Assembly (NCBI GenBank): GCA_019309945.1
Contig: JAFDFH010000069.1
Location: forward strand, 1 to 14,488
Reading direction: 5' to 3'
DNA length: 14,488 bases
DNA from: Deltaproteobacteria bacterium
GTDB lineage: Bacteria; Desulfobacterota; Desulfobacteria; Desulfobacterales; JAFDFH01
The position numbers and the translations under genes were made by a program. The notes beneath the pieces were generated by a model. It did no database searches. It was not told the DNA's origin and saw only the letters and a list, made by a program, of their open reading frames with translations. Within the stretch, counting starts at the first letter, position 1. Each line of letters begins with the position of its first letter. Shown in pieces: positions 1 to 7,913 of this stretch.

Positions 1-1386
1 AAAGCAGTAATCCCCCTCCGCTCCAATGACAGGGGCTCCCCCCACCCCCTGGTCATGGCAGGGGGGGTCGCCTGTTTTTCCAATCCTGAAGCGATTTCAC
101 GATTTGTCGATTGTTTTTTAATTGGAGAAGCAGAAGCCATACTTCCCCGCTTTTTTGACGCTTTTGACCCTCACGCAGATCGAAAATCATGCTTAAAAAC
201 CCTTGCTGGGAGCATTCCCGGCATTTACGTCCCGGAATTTTACCAGGCGATCTACGACAGCGAAGGATGTTTCCAGGGTTTGGAACCTGTCGATGATGTG
301 CCGGCAAAAATTGAACGTGTCTTTGTCAAGGATCTTTCCCAGGTTTCTACCTGCAGTGCCATCTTAACCCCCCACACGACATTTGACAGCACATTTTTAA
401 TCGAAGTCGCCAGGGGCTGCCCCCATGGTTGCCGGTTTTGCAGCGCAGGATTTATTTACCGACCGCCAAGGTTCAGGCCGGTTGCGCTGCTCGCAAAAAA
501 TATTCGCCAGGGATTATCACTGACTTCCAGGATTGGTTTGTTAGGCGCCGCGGTTTCGGATCATCCGGGAATCCGCGAACTCTGTGAAACTGTTCTGCAT
601 GAGGATATCCGAATATCTTTCAGCTCGTTAAGAGCAGACGCCCTTTCCCCTGAACTCATAGCCACCCTCAGACAAAGTAAAGTCAAAACCGCAACCATTG
701 CGCCGGATGCCGGATCTCAGCGAATGCGCGACGTTATCAACAAGGGGATTACCGAAGAACAAATCCTGAATGCCTCCGAAATGCTTGTTAAAAGCGGAAT
801 CCCGAATTTAAAGCTCTATTTCATGATTGGACTGCCCACCGAAACCCCGGATGATGTTGAAGCAATTGTCGTCCTGTGCAAGCAGATAAAGCACCGGTTC
901 CTCAAGTCGAGCAGAATCAGAAAACGAATTGGAGAAATTACCGTCAGCCTGAATTGCTTTGTTCCAAAGCCGTTTACACCTTTTCAGTGGGTTGCAATGG
1001 ATGATATGCAAACATTGAAAAAGAAAATTCGGAAGATAAAGGATGGTCTGAAAAGAGTGGCAAATGTCCGTGTTCACGCCGATGTTCCGCGTTGGGCTTA
1101 TATTCAGGCAATGTTTTCCCGGGGCGACCGGAAGGTTGCTCAAATTTTAACTCGCGCCCACGATAACCAGGGAAACTGGACCAAAACCCTTAAGACATCA
1201 CCCCTAAACCCGGATTATTATGTCCTGCGGGAACGTTCCCTAAATGAACGTTTTCCCTGGGAATTCATCGACCACGGAATCGACAAGCAATTTCTTATTC
1301 GGGAATATCAAAGGGCCTTAGAGGGCCAAACATCCTTGCCCTGCCCTATGCAGGACTGCACGCTATGCGGAGTTTGCGCTAAATAG
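1..1386 (+). CDS. Radical SAM protein (B12-binding type), 5'-truncated by the window edge
   Basis: The frame is open from base 1, so the ATG at 55 is internal and the true start lies upstream; 461 residues are visible. The first residues (AGGVACFSNPEAI, then DCFLIGEAEA) resemble the end of the N-terminal cobalamin-binding-like domain that precedes the radical SAM core in this large family. The [4Fe-4S]/SAM signature CPHGCRFC (Cys-x3-Cys-x2-Cys) begins at base 418, after VARG. Further core features are a GxP motif in FMIGLPTETPDD and a proline-rich FVPKPFTPFQW strand. The C-terminus carries a cysteine cluster (CPMQDCTLCGVC), which could bind another metal or cluster. Family members perform SAM-dependent radical chemistry in the cytoplasm; substrate cannot be told here. 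The gene is convergent with the kinase gene, with 20 bp between stop codons and no obvious terminator. Confidence 0.9.
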   Translation, partial: KAVIPLRSNDRGSPHPLVMAGGVACFSNPEAISRFVDCFLIGEAEAILPRFFDAFDPHADRKSCLKTLAGSIPGIYVPEFYQAIYDSEGCFQGLEPVDDVPAKIERVFVKDLSQVSTCSAILTPHTTFDSTFLIEVARGCPHGCRFCSAGFIYRPPRFRPVALLAKNIRQGLSLTSRIGLLGAAVSDHPGIRELCETVLHEDIRISFSSLRADALSPELIATLRQSKVKTATIAPDAGSQRMRDVINKGITEEQILNASEMLVKSGIPNLKLYFMIGLPTETPDDVEAIVVLCKQIKHRFLKSSRIRKRIGEITVSLNCFVPKPFTPFQWVAMDDMQTLKKKIRKIKDGLKRVANVRVHADVPRWAYIQAMFSRGDRKVAQILTRAHDNQGNWTKTLKTSPLNPDYYVLRERSLNERFPWEFIDHGIDKQFLIREYQRALEGQTSLPCPMQDCTLCGVCAK

Positions 1387-1406
1387 TGGCTGAACTTTTA
1401 CAGATT

Positions 1407-4136
1407 TTATTCGTGCTTATCGATATTATCCAGCACTTCCCGGATGGTCTTGGCAAGATCACTCATCACGATCGGCTTCATCAGAAAACCTTCTATACCC
1501 AAGGCAATCGTCCTCGCCTTGGAAATCTTTTCACTGAATCCGGTACAAAGAATCACCGGAATATCCGAACGGATTTTCTTCAGTTCCTCTGCCAGTATTT
1601 CCCCGCTCATATTCGGCATGGTCATGTCCGTAATCACAAGCTCGAACTTATCCGGTTGTGCCCGAAACGCCTCTAAAGCCTCAATGCTGCTGGTTCGAGA
1701 TGTAACCTGATACCCTAGCCACTCCAGCATACGCTTGGCCATGTGAACAATCGTTTCTTCGTCATCCACCAGCAAAACCCGTTCACTACCCATTTGAACC
1801 GGTTCCGGAGCGATTTCCGTTTCTTTTTCTTTGATTTCAACCAGCGGCAGGTAGACATGAAAAACACTTCCTTTCCCCGACTCGCTGGATACCCGGATAT
1901 CTCCACTGTGCTCTTTTATAATTCCGTGTACCACGGCTAACCCCAATCCGGTTCCCTTACCCTCTTCTTTGGTGGTAAAATAGGGATCGAAAATACGTTT
2001 CAAGACGTTACTCGGCATCCCCTGTCCGGTGTCGGCCACCATCAGTTGGATATACCGCCCGGGGCTTAGATCAATGCCACCGGGCATATCATCAAGGCCC
2101 AATTCAATCTCCGTCAAACTGACTTCCAGGTGGCCCCCTGTTTCTTCCATGGCATGGTAGGCATTGGTACACAGATTCATTATCACCTGATGGATCTGGG
2201 TCGGATCACCCATAATAACACCGCAAGCATCATCAATTCTCCAGTTGAACTGTATCGTGGCCGGAATCGACGATCTTAACAGTTTGAGTGCTTCTTTAAC
2301 GACGGGTTGAACTCTCATCGGTTTGAGTTCCTGGATGGACTGACGACTAAAAGTAAGAATCTGTCTGATCAAGTCCCTCGCCCGAATCGCTTCTTTGAAA
2401 ATTTCCTCAAGATAATCACGACTCTTGCTACCCTCGGTAGCATTATCGATCAACATCTCGGTGTATCCGATGATGGGAAAAAGAATGTTGTTAAAATCAT
2501 GGGCAATACCGCCGGCCAAAGTGCCGATGGCTTCCATCCGTTGGGCTTGTCGCAGTTGGAATTCAAGCCTTTTTTGTTCCGTCAAGTCAAGAAATACTGT
2601 TAAAATGCAAGCTTTACCTGCAATATTGACAGGTCTTGCAAACATCAGCGTTTTGATCATCGAGCCGTTCTTGGCCTTAAAATCCATCTCTAGTCCACGA
2701 ACCTCCCCGGCCGCACGGAGTTCCTTAATAAAACGGTCCCGATCACTATTAGAGTAAAACCCTACTTCCTCTGTAGAGCGACCGATAAGCTCTTCCATAC
2801 TGTATTTAGTAATCTCACAAAACGTAGCATTGACATTGATTAAGGTGCCCGAGTCCAGTTCGGTAAGGGCAATTCCTTGAGGAGATAAATCAAACAGACT
2901 CCGGAATCTTAATTCACTCTCCCGCAGGAACTCTTCGTAACGTTTCTGTTCGCTGAGGTCGATCATAATCCCGCGCAAGCCCAAAGGCTTATTTTTACGG
3001 ATAATAGGATTAGAGTGTATGCTAACCGGAAATGTGCTACCGTCTTTTCTTAGCGCACTGTATTCAACCCCGCCTAAGGCTTCCCCGTTCAATACCCTTT
3101 GTATATTCTCCAAAGCCCTCTCCCGATCCTGGGGAATTAGCATGTCAAGGGCATTCAAGCCTTTATCAAATTCAGTTTGACTGTAACCAAAAACATTAAA
3201 TGCATTATGGTTGGCGAATGTAATCTTGCTGCTTTCATCTGTTTCAAAAATAATTTGTGGTAATGAATTTGCCAATTCCTTATATTTTTCTTCGCTTTTC
3301 CAAAAAGCCTCTTCGACTTTCTTATGGGCGGTAATGTCTTTTACATATTCAATAATTCCAACCACGGTTCCCGAAGCATCTTTTAAAGGAAACGTCGTGA
3401 GGTCAATCCAGCCTGTTTGGCTGTCTTCAAGCGAATAGGGCACAATTTCGGCATGAGCCTCACCCGTTTCTAAAGTTGGAACAGACGGACACCAGGGGCA
3501 GGGGGATTGTCGTTGCTGAAAGGCCGAATAGCATTTTTTACCAACCAGCGGCATTTGCCCGGAATACATCTTCTCCATCCATTTATTTACCCGGACAATA
3601 TTGCAGTCTCGATCTAAAACGCTAATCCCATCCTGTATGCTATTGAAGACGCTTTCGAAAAAAACTTCATCCTCTAACATCTTTTTTTCCGCATTCTTTT
3701 GATCGGTGATATCACGGGCGATGCCCAGCAACCCAATGATGTTTTCCTCTTCGTCTTTGATAAGATTGCTACGCATCCAGGTGGGGAAGGTCGTACCGTC
3801 CCCCCTGACGTGCCCAATTTCACCCTGGTTGGCACCGACTTCCATCATTCGCTGGTTAAAGGGGATGACTTCCTCCTGCATCTGCGCTCCCGTGTGAAAG
3901 ATGCTCAAGTGTCTGCCGATCAACTCCTCCGGGGTGTAACCGTGCATTTGCGCCCAGGCGGCGTTGACAAACTGGATGTTCCCCTCCAGATCGGCCATGG
4001 CAATACCGTCAATAGACTGCCCCACCGCCTTTTCCAACCCGAGCATGGCCTTCGCCGCCGACTTGCGCTCAAACGCTTCTTTTTCTAACAACTTGACTTT
4101 TTGATCCAATTCTTCATAGGTTGGCTTTGCGGCCAT
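1407..4136 (-). CDS. Hybrid sensor histidine kinase with four PAS domains and a C-terminal receiver
   Basis: The 909-residue protein has a short N-terminal coiled coil (about 5-30) and four PAS domains at roughly 30-148, 155-272, 280-398 and 402-525. A HisKA dimerisation domain follows, with the phospho-acceptor His546 in GGIAHDFNN. The HATPase_c domain has an N box at 653-663 (MNLCTNAYHAM), a G1 box DTGQGMP near 702 and a G2 box GKGTGLGL. The receiver domain (about 783-905) has the phospho-acceptor Asp837 in VITDMTMPN and the conserved Lys in GFLMKP. No membrane segment is visible, so it is probably a cytoplasmic sensor. The second PAS domain carries a Cys cluster (Cys202, Cys213, Cys216) that could bind a metal or sense redox state. 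The start is ATG at 4136, chosen because a perfect GGAGG lies 8 nt upstream; an in-frame TTG five codons earlier overlaps that site. No response regulator gene is adjacent, so the output partner is unknown. Confidence 0.95.
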   Translation of the reverse strand: MAAKPTYEELDQKVKLLEKEAFERKSAAKAMLGLEKAVGQSIDGIAMADLEGNIQFVNAAWAQMHGYTPEELIGRHLSIFHTGAQMQEEVIPFNQRMMEVGANQGEIGHVRGDGTTFPTWMRSNLIKDEEENIIGLLGIARDITDQKNAEKKMLEDEVFFESVFNSIQDGISVLDRDCNIVRVNKWMEKMYSGQMPLVGKKCYSAFQQRQSPCPWCPSVPTLETGEAHAEIVPYSLEDSQTGWIDLTTFPLKDASGTVVGIIEYVKDITAHKKVEEAFWKSEEKYKELANSLPQIIFETDESSKITFANHNAFNVFGYSQTEFDKGLNALDMLIPQDRERALENIQRVLNGEALGGVEYSALRKDGSTFPVSIHSNPIIRKNKPLGLRGIMIDLSEQKRYEEFLRESELRFRSLFDLSPQGIALTELDSGTLINVNATFCEITKYSMEELIGRSTEEVGFYSNSDRDRFIKELRAAGEVRGLEMDFKAKNGSMIKTLMFARPVNIAGKACILTVFLDLTEQKRLEFQLRQAQRMEAIGTLAGGIAHDFNNILFPIIGYTEMLIDNATEGSKSRDYLEEIFKEAIRARDLIRQILTFSRQSIQELKPMRVQPVVKEALKLLRSSIPATIQFNWRIDDACGVIMGDPTQIHQVIMNLCTNAYHAMEETGGHLEVSLTEIELGLDDMPGGIDLSPGRYIQLMVADTGQGMPSNVLKRIFDPYFTTKEEGKGTGLGLAVVHGIIKEHSGDIRVSSESGKGSVFHVYLPLVEIKEKETEIAPEPVQMGSERVLLVDDEETIVHMAKRMLEWLGYQVTSRTSSIEALEAFRAQPDKFELVITDMTMPNMSGEILAEELKKIRSDIPVILCTGFSEKISKARTIALGIEGFLMKPIVMSDLAKTIREVLDNIDKHE

Positions 4137-4144
4137 TAGAACAA

Positions 4145-4149
4145 CCTCC
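4145..4149 (-). promoter_or_regulatory. Shine-Dalgarno site for the hybrid kinase
   Basis: GGAGG on the minus strand, 8 nt from the ATG at 4136. It decides the start against the upstream in-frame TTG at 4151, which would place the site inside the coding region. Confidence 0.8.
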
Positions 4150-4202
4150 AACTATTTATAAAAAGGGCTCATCCATTTATAAAAATTTTCTCAGAATTTA
4201 GT

Positions 4203-4232
4203 CATATATCACTGTTGCTTATAATTTTTCAA
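4203..4232 (-). promoter_or_regulatory. Candidate sigma70-type promoter for the hybrid kinase
   Basis: On the minus strand a TTGAAA box (4227-4232) is followed, after 18 nt, by TATATG (4203-4208). It lies about 67 bp upstream of the kinase ATG. The region is AT-rich, so chance matches are likely and this remains a weak call. Confidence 0.3.
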
Positions 4233-4385
4233 GGACAAACGCCTTCCGTTGGGCCAAGTCCATATTTTTCGGATCGGCATCATGGGAATGCGAACTCGCA
4301 AAACCCTTCATTTCAATTTCACTCGATTGGGATATAAAGATCACTAAAGATAGCCCTTGACATTATCAACCTGGCAACAAAATAT

Positions 4386-4445
<60 letters not shown>

Positions 4446-4485
4446 GCAACTAAGGAGTTCGTTTATTAATTAATGGATTAATATA

Positions 4486-4514
4486 TTGATTTTAGAAAGA
4501 TAATTGCTTATATA
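4486..4514 (+). promoter_or_regulatory. Candidate sigma70-type promoter for the DUF1573/HAD pair
   Basis: TTGATT (4486-4491), a 17-nt spacer and TATATA (4509-4514) lie about 48 bp upstream of the ATG at 4562. Spacing is ideal and both boxes are close to consensus, but the region is AT-rich. Confidence 0.45.
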
Positions 4515-4561
4515 AATATGTTTATGCTTCCATTAAAAAAATGCTACAAGGAGTGATATAG

Positions 4562-5314
4562 ATGAAATTCAAGGTTTTTTTTGTTGTTACCTGTGTATGC
4601 GGTATGCTTCTTTGCTTTGCTGTTGCCAATTCTTTCGGTACTGAAAGTGAACCTGAAAAGCGACCTTGGGCCTATTTCCCGGAGATCCAGCACGAGTTTT
4701 CGCCGGTTTTGGAAGGCATTGAAGTAACGCATGATTTTATCATCCAAAACAAAGGCACATTACCCCTGGTGGTGGAAAAGGTCCATACCGCCTGAGGGTG
4801 TACGGCTGTCTCTTATTCCAGACAGATCCCTTCCGGTGGAGAGGGAAAGATCCGAATTAAGGTGTATACAAGGGGCTATGGGGGTAGAAGGTTAAGAAAA
4901 ACCATTACGGTCTTCGTAAATGACAGGAATAATCCTCACCAGAAACTCATAATCGCCGGACAAGTTGAAAAATTTGCTTCGATTACGCCCGAACGCGTAA
5001 GACTGGTCGGCCCTGTGGACGAGAAAATAACGGCATCGGTGACCATTGTACCAAAAAAGAAATATCCATTTGAAATCATTGAAACCAGCGCAAAGAAGGG
5101 CGGGTACTTTTATTACAAGCTGGAGAAAATGGATCCGTCACAAGGCAAAGGGTACTTGTTGACATTAGAAAACTTGAAGAAAGAAAAGGGCCGCTACTAC
5201 GACACGATTTTTTTAAAAACAAATAACAAAACCCGACCTTTGATAAATATTAATGTTTATGGCAGCATTACGGATAACTCGATGGGTGCTACGCCAATAA
5301 AAGAAAAAAAATAG
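4562..5314 (+). CDS. Secreted DUF1573-type protein with an in-frame TGA, probable selenoprotein (Sec78)
   Basis: The ATG at 4562 follows a strong AAGGAG by 8 nt. Residues 1-26 look like a signal peptide: basic MKFK, a hydrophobic VFFVVTCVCGMLLCFAVA stretch, then small residues, so the product is probably exported. Residues 34-120 match a DUF1573 immunoglobulin-like domain: FSPVLEG, DFIIQNKG, LPLVVEKVHTA, then the motif region, then KIRIKVYTRG and ITVFVNDRNNP. The frame hits TGA at 4793-4795 (codon 78), directly followed by Gly-Cys-Thr-Ala. DUF1573 proteins typically have Cys-Gly-Cys-Thr here, so the TGA replaces the first Cys. The frame then runs 172 codons to TAG at 5312, giving 250 residues if read through. 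The best interpretation is selenocysteine insertion, giving Sec-Gly-Cys-Thr, a plausible redox or metal site; a nonsense mutation is the alternative. A HAD phosphatase gene starts 5 bp after the stop, suggesting co-transcription. DUF1573 function is poorly defined. Confidence 0.8.
4806..4852 (+). promoter_or_regulatory. Candidate SECIS-like RNA structure downstream of the in-frame TGA
   Basis: Two stems follow the TGA at 4793. The first pairs CTGTCT (4806-4811) with AGACAG (4820-4825) around an 8-nt loop that lacks G. The second spans about 4825-4852: GATC pairs with GATC, CCT with AGG and TCC with GGA, with a bulged G, a GAAA bulge and the apical loop GGT (4835-4837). A GGU-type apical loop is typical of bacterial SECIS elements recognised by SelB. 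Its G lies 40 nt after the TGA, slightly beyond the usual range of roughly 16-37 nt. The two stems share base 4825, so they cannot both form in full. Both lie inside the coding region, as expected for bacteria. Folding was done by eye. Confidence 0.4.
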
Positions 5315-5319
5315 GTTTT

Positions 5320-5967
5320 ATGAACGATATTAAAGTAGTTGCTTTTGACTGTGACGGCGTTCTTTTTAATACAGAAAAGGCCAACAAAGCATACTATAAC
5401 CAGATTTTAAACCATTTCGGCAAACCCTCCATGACCCCTGAGCAGTTTGCTTATGCCCATATGCACACTGCGGATGAATCGCTTGCTTACCTATTTGCTG
5501 ATGCCAAAAGCATTACGGCGGCCCAATCTTATCGCAAACGCATGCGCTATCTAAAGTTTATAAAATACATGATCATCGAACCCGATCTGAAGTCCCTGCT
5601 GGATCGGCTGAGACCGAAATACAAGACGGCCATTGCCACCAATCGTTCAGATACCATGGACAGCGTTTTAATCGAACATCAGCTTGAAGGCTATTTTGAT
5701 CTGGTGGTCAGTGTTCTTGAAGTGGCGCATCCCAAACCTCATCCTGACTCGCTTTTTAAAATTCTGGAATATTTTAAGATAAAGCCCCATCAGGCGATTT
5801 ATGTGGGGGATTCATCCGTGGATGAACAGGCGGCAAGGTCAGCCGGGATACCCCTGGTCGCTTACCAAAACCGTTCCCTTTCAGCAGACTTCCATATCGA
5901 AAGCTTAAAAGAGATTGAGGCGATCCTGGAAGGAGACGGGCAAATGGCGACGTCGATGCAGACATAA
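5320..5967 (+). CDS. HAD-superfamily phosphatase (phosphoglycolate phosphatase-like)
   Basis: The 215-residue protein has the full haloacid dehalogenase signature. Motif I is FDCDGVLFNT, with nucleophile Asp10 and acid/base Asp12. Motif II is Thr-Asn-Arg in AIATNRSD, motif III is Lys139 in PKPHPD, and motif IV is GDSSVDEQAA with Asp164 and Asp168 for Mg2+ binding. A helical cap lies between motifs I and II, as in Gph/beta-phosphoglucomutase-like enzymes. It is expected to hydrolyse a small phosphorylated metabolite in the cytoplasm; the exact substrate cannot be read from sequence. It starts 5 bp after the upstream DUF1573 gene with only a weak ribosome site (TAGG), which suggests translational coupling. 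Its reliance on the upstream transcript means a true premature stop at 4793 could be polar on it. Confidence 0.9.
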   Translation: MNDIKVVAFDCDGVLFNTEKANKAYYNQILNHFGKPSMTPEQFAYAHMHTADESLAYLFADAKSITAAQSYRKRMRYLKFIKYMIIEPDLKSLLDRLRPKYKTAIATNRSDTMDSVLIEHQLEGYFDLVVSVLEVAHPKPHPDSLFKILEYFKIKPHQAIYVGDSSVDEQAARSAGIPLVAYQNRSLSADFHIESLKEIEAILEGDGQMATSMQT

Positions 5968-5971
5968 AAGG

Positions 5972-6123
5972 GAGCCAGTTTCAAAACGTTTCAGTTTGTT
6001 CAAGGTCAAGGAAGGCGATCCGCCTGAGGTGGATTAACCACAGGAATACATTTAGTATTTCGAGGATTAAAATTTGAGCCTGACGCAGAGATTGGGCAAA
6101 ATGGGACGTTTTGAAATTGGCTC
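5972..6123 (+). repeat. Interspersed repeat, type A, copy 1 (GAGCC...GGCTC ends)
   Basis: A 152-bp element bounded by an imperfect inverted repeat of about 21 bp: GAGCCAGTTTCAAAACG at the left and the complement of CGTTTTGAAATTGGCTC at the right. Its core, from about 6033 to 6101, closely matches the core of the copy at 8671-8812 and is related to the type B elements. It begins 4 bp after the HAD gene's stop. With the next element it fills most of the 379-bp gap 5968-6346, which contains no gene. Confidence 0.85.
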
Positions 6124-6135
6124 AATAGATAGTAT

Positions 6136-6270
6136 CCGTCCAGAAACGAGGATTTTTGTTCGAGATCAAGGCCTGCGAAAAATTTTACCGCAGGCATATA
6201 GTTGATATTCCGAGGATAAAATTTTGAGCATAACGCAGAAATCGGGCAAAAAGACCGTTTCTGGATGGGC
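6136..6270 (+). repeat. Interspersed repeat, type B, copy 1 (CCRTCCAGAAAC ends)
   Basis: A roughly 135-bp element with end arms CCGTCCAGAAACG (left) and the complement CGTTTCTGGATGG (right). It is nearly identical to 8900-9009 and to the reverse complement of 14360-14488. The core (about 6156-6250) is a diverged relative of the type A core. It follows type A copy 1 by 12 bp in the same orientation. Confidence 0.85.
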
Positions 6271-6346
6271 ACTAACTAAACATTAGTCAATTTTAGCTTA
6301 CCTTGTTGAGGTTTCAAGGAAGAATGGAAAAAGACAGGAATTTATT

Positions 6347-7279
6347 TTGGTAAAAAAAGTTGTCTTTTTATATCCCGGTCAGGGTGCCCAACAAGTGGGT
6401 ATGGGTTCCGACCTTTACCAGACCTACCCTCGGGCCCGACAATATTTTGAGAAAGCCGATCGCCAGTTGGGGTTATCCTTAACCCGTCTTTGTTTTGAAG
6501 GCCCCGGGGAAGATCTGGATAAAGATCTTCACGCTCAATTAACCGTTTACACGGTGAGCTGTATTTTAACGGATGTATTAAGAAATTATAGAATTTTTCC
6601 AGATGCGGTTTCAGGCTACAGTTCCGGCTTTTACGCTGCAGCGTATGCCGCCGGCTGCTTTGATTTTTCTTATGGACTCAATCTTGTCAAGCGTGCCGGT
6701 GAAATTCTTCTGGATGAAGGACGGAAAATTAACGGAAGCATGGCGGTCGTTTTCGGGCTCTCCCATCAAAAAGTCGCACAAATCTGTCAGCAGGTGGAAA
6801 ATGTCGAAGTTGCGATCCTGAATACACCGCGGCAAATCATTATTTCCGGTATCGATTCAGCGGTCAAGAACGTGATGGCCATTTCCTTGGAAGCTGGTGC
6901 TTTAGACGCCTACCCATTATCGGCTGATACAGCCTATCATTGCGGCCTTATGAAAAAAAGCGGTTTACGGTTTTTAAGGGAAATCGAAGACAAACAGTTG
7001 AAAAATCCCCAAACCCCTCTCATGTCGTATCGTTCCTTAAAATGGGTTACGGATAAACGGGATTTAAAAAAGGTGATGGCCTCCCAGCTAAGCGGTCCTG
7101 TCCGATGGGTTGATTTGATTAAGCGGCTGTGTGATAAACGCAATGTGATGGTGTTTGAAGTGGGACCTGGACATGTCATCTCCAGAACCGTTCGATGGAT
7201 AGACCGAAACATAAAAATCATAGATACAGCCACGAATGCTAAAGTGATGGACGCCGTTGGAAAATATCGTAAAATTTAG
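6347..7279 (+). CDS. FabD-like malonyl-CoA:ACP transacylase / acyltransferase
   Basis: A 310-residue acyltransferase, about the normal length for FabD. It opens with FLYPGQGAQQVGMG (the oxyanion-hole Gln loop). The nucleophile elbow is Gly-Tyr-Ser-Ser-Gly with Ser92, and the catalytic His198 is in AYHCGLM. The C-terminal GPG in VFEVGPGHVI is also family-typical. The elbow departs from the usual GHSLGE: Tyr replaces His and Phe replaces the Glu after the elbow, so substrate choice may differ from housekeeping FabD. The start is TTG at 6347, supported by AGGA 7 nt upstream; no ATG fits. The family moves malonyl (or another acyl) groups from CoA to acyl carrier protein in the cytoplasm. The dehydratase gene follows after 33 bp, so the two probably work on the same acyl chain. 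No ketosynthase, reductase or ACP gene is in the window. Confidence 0.85.
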   Translation: MVKKVVFLYPGQGAQQVGMGSDLYQTYPRARQYFEKADRQLGLSLTRLCFEGPGEDLDKDLHAQLTVYTVSCILTDVLRNYRIFPDAVSGYSSGFYAAAYAAGCFDFSYGLNLVKRAGEILLDEGRKINGSMAVVFGLSHQKVAQICQQVENVEVAILNTPRQIIISGIDSAVKNVMAISLEAGALDAYPLSADTAYHCGLMKKSGLRFLREIEDKQLKNPQTPLMSYRSLKWVTDKRDLKKVMASQLSGPVRWVDLIKRLCDKRNVMVFEVGPGHVISRTVRWIDRNIKIIDTATNAKVMDAVGKYRKI

Positions 7280-7312
7280 AGCGTTCGCCTGCGCTTCCGC
7301 CAGGAGTTAAAC

Positions 7313-7801
7313 ATGTGTATGAACTCTCTGTATGACCTGTCAGCGATTAAAAAAATTCTTCCACACCGCAGCCCGTTTCTATTCGTCGACAAGGTGTTGA
7401 AAATAGAAGGCGGAGATCTAATTACGGCCGAAAAAGAACTTTTGCCTGATGAATGGTTTTTTCCGGGCCACTTTCCGGGCAGACCGATAATGCCCGGTGT
7501 TCTTGTCACAGAGGCCCTGGCACAGACCTGCGGGGTGCTTTTAGGATTGATCCGGGACGAAAGTAATCCGGTTGAGGATCAGAAAAAACCGGTTTTTTTT
7601 CTTGCCAGTGCAAATGTTAAATTTTCCAGCCCGGCCAAACCCGGCGAGATACTCCGGTTGACGGCGAGCCTTAAAAAAAAATATGGCGGGTTGTTTCTTT
7701 TCAATGTTGCGGCATATGTGGAAAGTCGGCGGATTGCTTCCGGAACGCTTGCGCTGGCTGAAGAAAAAAATAATGGATTACAAGACGATCATGACGTATA
7801 A
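7313..7801 (+). CDS. FabZ/FabA-like hotdog-fold 3-hydroxyacyl-ACP dehydratase
   Basis: A 162-residue single hotdog domain. The N-terminus ILPHRSPFLFVDKV is the classic FabZ opening. The catalytic His53 lies in FFPGHFPGRP and the catalytic Glu67 in MPGVLVTEALAQ. Family members dehydrate (3R)-hydroxyacyl-ACP to trans-2-enoyl-ACP. The ATG at 7313 is chosen because AGGAG (7302-7306) sits 6 nt upstream; another ATG is two codons inside. It probably shares a transcript with the FabD-like gene 33 bp upstream. The C-terminal tail is charged and not conserved-looking. It could be part of a dedicated lipid or secondary-metabolite route and not the housekeeping cycle, because the rest of the pathway is absent nearby. 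Confidence 0.9.
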   Translation: MCMNSLYDLSAIKKILPHRSPFLFVDKVLKIEGGDLITAEKELLPDEWFFPGHFPGRPIMPGVLVTEALAQTCGVLLGLIRDESNPVEDQKKPVFFLASANVKFSSPAKPGEILRLTASLKKKYGGLFLFNVAAYVESRRIASGTLALAEEKNNGLQDDHDV

Positions 7802-7913
7802 TTCGAATCCACGTGCAAACTGCAAAATGAAATGACCGGAAAAAAGCCGCCTCGACTTTTGAAAACAATGAAGTTGCCCGACAGGCCCTTGAAAAATTAG
7901 CGCAATAAGGTAA

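Noticed and set aside
55..1386. ATG at 55 as the radical SAM start
   Set aside because: The frame is open to base 1 and upstream codons encode family-like sequence (SPHPLVMAGG), so the true start lies outside the window.
4862..5314. Separate gene starting at the GTG at 4862
   Set aside because: It is in the same frame as 4562-4792, lacks a good ribosome site, and would begin in the middle of a DUF1573 domain; it is the continuation of the interrupted gene.
6324..6353. Nine-codon leader peptide overlapping the FabD-like start
   Set aside because: The AAGGA before its ATG is too close, the peptide has no regulatory codon pattern, and the TTG at 6347 has its own ribosome site.
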